Part shown: one piece after another, positions 6,328 through 8,138 of the stretch
Layout of the letters: each line of letters begins with the position of its first letter
Numbering within the stretch: the first letter of the stretch is position 1
Assembly: GCA_009927255.1 (NCBI GenBank)
Contig: RFNJ01000100.1
Span: forward strand, 1-8,138
Length of the DNA stretch: 8,138 nt
From: Pseudomonadota bacterium
Lineage (GTDB): Bacteria > Pseudomonadota > Alphaproteobacteria > UBA2136 > UBA6156
Direction: 5' to 3'
Notes under the pieces: model-generated
The model's input: the letters and a program-made list of their open reading frames with translations, nothing else
Databases searched by the model: none
Told to the model about the DNA's origin: nothing
Translations under genes and position numbers: made by a program

Positions 6328-6352
6328 AAAACCCTAAATTGGGTAGGGTTAC
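6328..6352. promoter_or_regulatory. Candidate IscR type 2 binding site between sufB and the HIT gene
   Basis: AACCCTA (6330-6336) and TAGGGTT (6344-6350) form a perfect inverted repeat with a seven-base spacer. With its flanks the site fits the published E. coli type 2 IscR consensus WWWWCCxYA-N7-TRxGGWWWW at every core position, with one flank base off (C at 6352). In E. coli such a site upstream of suf lets cluster-free IscR activate the operon. Here it lies 32 bases upstream of the sufB ATG and 24 bases before the HIT ATG. The regulator itself is not encoded in the window, so binding is inferred. Confidence 0.55.
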
Positions 6353-6355
6353 TGC

Positions 6356-6361
6356 ATTATA
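6356..6361 (-). promoter_or_regulatory. Possible -10 box for suf transcription
   Basis: On the minus strand the hexamer reads TATAAT, an exact -10 consensus, 60 bases before the sufB ATG. No recognisable -35 lies 16-18 bases upstream, where the sequence is the start of the HIT gene. A start here would place the IscR-like dyad across the first transcribed bases, suggesting repression. If suf uses another promoter closer to the gene, the dyad would sit upstream and could activate. Confidence 0.35.
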
Positions 6362-6375
6362 TAAGGAGGCGAGTG

Positions 6376-6777
6376 ATGGGGTTTATGTTGCATCCGCAGC
6401 TTGAGGCGGACACGATTTGGGTGGGGGATTTGCGGGTTTGCCGCGTGCTGCTGCTGAATGACAGCCGCTATGTGTGGGCGGTTTTGGTGCCGATGCGCAC
6501 GGGGTGCCGTGACCTAACCGATGTGCCGGAGCTGGACTTTGCGCCGATGATGGAAGAAGTGAAGCAAGTCCATGATTTTATTAAAAATATGATGAAGCCG
6601 GACAAGATGAATGTGGGGGCGATTGGTAACATGGTGCCGCAGCTGCATATTCATGTTTTGGCGCGGTTTAAGGATGATCCGGCATGGCCCAAGCCGGTGT
6701 GGGGGCATAGTGCGGCGGTTCCTTATGCTGACAATGGGGCGGAGATGGTGGGGAAGCTGAGGAAAATGTTGGTTTGA
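6376..6777 (+). CDS. HIT-family (histidine triad) hydrolase-like protein
   Basis: This 133-residue protein belongs to the HIT superfamily of nucleotide hydrolases and transferases. The core motif is PQLHIHVLARF at about residues 92-102. Compared with the classical HxHxH triad the first His is Gln, giving Q-L-H-I-H, while the middle (nucleophilic) and last His remain. This Gln form, together with the NMVPQLH lead-in and the later AWPKPVWG, is the pattern I associate with a widespread uncharacterised proteobacterial HIT subgroup. The substrate is unknown, but the retained His pair is compatible with hydrolysis of a nucleoside phosphoramidate or dinucleotide. The ATG at 6376 is preceded at six bases by TAAGGAGG (6362-6369), a very strong ribosome binding site, which excludes the longer frame opening at 6277. 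The gene diverges from sufB, shares its upstream region, and is followed by a hairpin terminator. Confidence 0.9.
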   Translation: MGFMLHPQLEADTIWVGDLRVCRVLLLNDSRYVWAVLVPMRTGCRDLTDVPELDFAPMMEEVKQVHDFIKNMMKPDKMNVGAIGNMVPQLHIHVLARFKDDPAWPKPVWGHSAAVPYADNGAEMVGKLRKMLV

Positions 6778-6781
6778 TTAG

Positions 6782-6805
6782 AAAAGAGAGGGATGCCCCC
6801 TCTCT
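6782..6805 (-). terminator. Hairpin terminator between convergent genes
   Basis: A perfect eight-pair stem, AGAGAGGG (6785-6792) with CCCTCTCT (6798-6805), closes a five-base loop. On the minus strand it is followed by T bases (complement of the A run 6782-6785), so it suits the membrane-protein gene ending at 6840. It also lies just past the HIT stop and may work in both directions, although the + strand lacks a T run. Confidence 0.6.
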
Positions 6806-6839
6806 CCTAAGTGCTTGCAATATTGATGATAATTTTAGT

Positions 6840-7310
6840 TTAGGTACTGCATTTCTCTATATCTTCTCTAACTTTTGCACCGAAGTAGCAAAGCCACAGA
6901 GAGCTAAACCAAAGCATTAAATACATTGAGGCATTGCCGATGACGTTAACGCTTTGCGACGTGGTTTGGGCTGTGTTCCATCCATCCAAGTACATGTTGA
7001 AAAACAAGGAGGCGGAGCACGTGGCAGTTCCCATAGTTCCAGCGCCACTGAAGAGTGACCAAATGAGGATAACTCGCCAGTTGGATGGCTGAGCTTTAAG
7101 CGATTCCGCATTGGCCCAAAGCAATGGGATAAAAAAGAGTAGTCCCCATGCCAAAGTATGGCACCAAAACCAACTGCTTTTGAGGGCGTGGAAGATGTCA
7201 TTTGTCATGACGGGGAAGGTATCTTGCTGCACGATGTAAAGTGTTGATTGGCCAACGAATATCATGGTGAGAATAACCGCGACCCAAAAGTTGCGTTTGA
7301 CTTCGTTCAT
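6840..7310 (-). CDS. Predicted four-helix inner-membrane protein of unknown function
   Basis: I do not recognise this 156-residue protein. It shows four probable membrane segments at about residues 8-27, 48-66, 78-105 and 126-143, with a basic N-terminus (MNEVKR) and a charged C-terminus (AKVREDIEK), suggesting that both ends face the cytoplasm. It has several aromatic and Cys residues but no motif of a known transporter or enzyme. The ATG is supported by ACGGAGT (7324-7318), seven bases upstream, and a good promoter lies at 7370-7397. A hairpin terminator follows, so it forms its own single-gene unit. Its base composition is visibly more AT-rich than the suf genes and rplY on either side, which would fit a later acquisition. 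It reads as an intact gene with no frameshift. Confidence 0.72.
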   Translation of the reverse strand: MNEVKRNFWVAVILTMIFVGQSTLYIVQQDTFPVMTNDIFHALKSSWFWCHTLAWGLLFFIPLLWANAESLKAQPSNWRVILIWSLFSGAGTMGTATCSASLFFNMYLDGWNTAQTTSQSVNVIGNASMYLMLWFSSLWLCYFGAKVREDIEKCST

Positions 7311-7369
7311 GATGATGACTCCGTGAGAGAGTTATGAGGAGAAGGATTGAGGTATTTCTAGGAAAATTT

Positions 7370-7397
7370 AATATACTACATACAAAAAACTTTACAA
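7370..7397 (-). promoter_or_regulatory. Sigma70-like promoter for the membrane-protein gene
   Basis: On the minus strand TTGTAA (7397-7392) and TATATT (7375-7370) are separated by 16 bases in an AT-rich stretch. A start near 7363 would give a leader of about 50 bases ahead of the ATG at 7310. The assignment rests on motif match and position only. Confidence 0.5.
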
Positions 7398-7409
7398 CCA
7401 TTTAAATGC

Positions 7410-7523
7410 TTGACGGATAGAAAGTATTCTTTTAGAAGCTCGGGTGTCCTTAGGGTTCAGGGCAACGGGTGTTTCCACACAGGGTGGTTATGGCCGGAAA
7501 TGAGCCATTAGTGAAAGTTATTG
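7410..7523 (+). promoter_or_regulatory. Promoter and leader region of rplY
   Basis: TTGACG (7410-7415) is a plausible -35 element, but the hexamers 15-17 bases on (TTTAGA, TAGAAG) are weak -10 boxes. The region that follows to the start codon carries two direct copies of CGGGTGT (7441-7447 and 7466-7472) and a small stem ATGGC (7490-7494) with GCCAT (7504-7508). There is no good Shine-Dalgarno before the start. A long structured leader could control translation of this ribosomal protein, but the pairings are short. Confidence 0.35.
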
Positions 7524-8138
7524 ATGATGAATGCTTCAAGAGTTTTGGCCAAAAGCCATGTCATGCAAGCGGTGAGCAAAGACAAACAAGGCAAGGGTAG
7601 CGCTCGTGCGTTGCGTAATGCGGGCATGGTGCCGGCGGTGATTTATGCCCCGGGTGAAGCCGCGATGAGCGTGGCCGTCAATGCTAAAGATTTGGCAAAA
7701 TGCTTGCAAATTGGACGCTTTTTTACCAGCACCCAAGAATTGGCTTTGCCCAAGGGTGCGATGAAGGTACTGGCGCGGGATATTCAGCGCCACCCGCTGA
7801 CCGATATGCCGATTCACGTTGATTTTATGAAGTATAACGCCGCCAGCAAGGTGCACGTGAACGTGACCGTGGTGATTACCGGCGAGAAGACCAGCCCGGG
7901 CATGAAGGAAGGTGGGGTTATCCAGTTGATTGAGAGCACGATTGAGGTGGTGTGCCGCGCGGATAGTATTCCGCAGGAAATTGTGGTGGATATTAGCAAG
8001 CTGGGGATTGGGGATTCGATCCACTTGAGCGAAATTACCTTGCCTGCTGGCGTGAAGAGTGCGGTGGTTGACCGTGACTTGACGATTGTGAGTGTGGTGA
8101 GCACCCGCACCAGCGCAACCGCTGAAGACGAAGCAGCC
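7524..8138 (+). CDS. rplY: 50S ribosomal protein L25/general stress protein Ctc (3' end beyond window)
   Basis: The open frame encodes a long L25/TL5/CTC-type protein, which binds 5S rRNA in the large subunit. Family landmarks are QGKGSARALRNAGMVPAVIY near the N-terminus, RDIQRHPLTDMPIHVDFM in the middle, and the C-terminal domain features GVIQLIESTIEVVC and SKLGIGDSIHLSEITLPAG. A C-terminal domain after the 5S-binding domain marks the long CTC form found in alphaproteobacteria and many others, not the short E. coli form. The frame is open through the last base of the window (205 codons seen) and ends in an acidic Ala-rich tail, so little is likely to be missing. The start is uncertain: ATG codons at 7524 and 7527 both give a normal N-terminus, while one at 7563 would remove most of the first strand. 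An in-frame stop at 7512 bounds it. Confidence 0.93.
   Translation, partial: MMNASRVLAKSHVMQAVSKDKQGKGSARALRNAGMVPAVIYAPGEAAMSVAVNAKDLAKCLQIGRFFTSTQELALPKGAMKVLARDIQRHPLTDMPIHVDFMKYNAASKVHVNVTVVITGEKTSPGMKEGGVIQLIESTIEVVCRADSIPQEIVVDISKLGIGDSIHLSEITLPAGVKSAVVDRDLTIVSVVSTRTSATAEDEAA

Noticed and set aside
7536..8024. Minus-strand open frame opposite rplY
   Set aside because: The + strand frame carries clear L25 landmarks along its length, so this is an antisense shadow.
1..8138. CRISPR array, tRNA, rRNA, insertion sequence or prophage genes
   Set aside because: I looked for regular spaced repeats, tRNA cloverleaf landmarks, transposase motifs and paired terminal repeats and saw none.

Overview
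This GC-rich window probably comes from an alphaproteobacterium. The pointers are a SUF iron-sulfur operon in the order sufB-sufC-sufD-sufS, a proteobacterial-type HIT protein, a long L25/CTC-type ribosomal protein, and palindromic intergenic elements with an ACCCCGGG-type outer stem. No rRNA or phylogenetic marker was available, so this assignment is an inference. G exceeds C on the + strand across genes of both orientations, which suggests that the + strand is the leading strand and that the suf operon lies on the lagging strand.

Layout from left to right. A G/C hairpin at the left edge is probably a terminator. An ADP-ribosylglycohydrolase gene (63-986, minus) has its own sigma70-like promoter (1033-1060) and a small hairpin in its leader. 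The suf operon then runs on the minus strand from about 6296 down to 1068: sufB (scaffold), sufC (ATPase), sufD (scaffold partner) and sufS (cysteine desulfurase). Two spacers inside the operon (sufB/sufC and sufD/sufS) each hold a copy of the same kind of long palindrome. The sufB/sufC spacer also holds, on the opposite strand, a 49-codon gene for a very acidic protein with a near-perfect ribosome binding site and its own intrinsic terminator.

Divergent from sufB is a HIT-family gene (6376-6777). The short region between them carries a 24-base dyad that fits the published type 2 IscR consensus, a plausible iron-sulfur-responsive switch for suf. Next come a bidirectional-looking terminator, an AT-richer gene for an unrecognised four-helix membrane protein (6840-7310, minus) with its own promoter, and a divergent long leader before the start of ribosomal protein L25 (rplY), which runs off the right edge.

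How the genes work together: SufS takes sulfur from cysteine, and the SufB-SufC-SufD complex assembles the cluster using ATP. No SufE/SufU sulfur shuttle, A-type carrier or IscR regulator is encoded here, so these must lie elsewhere. The flanking genes look functionally unrelated. The items most worth following up are the IscR-like dyad and the small acidic gene inside the suf operon.
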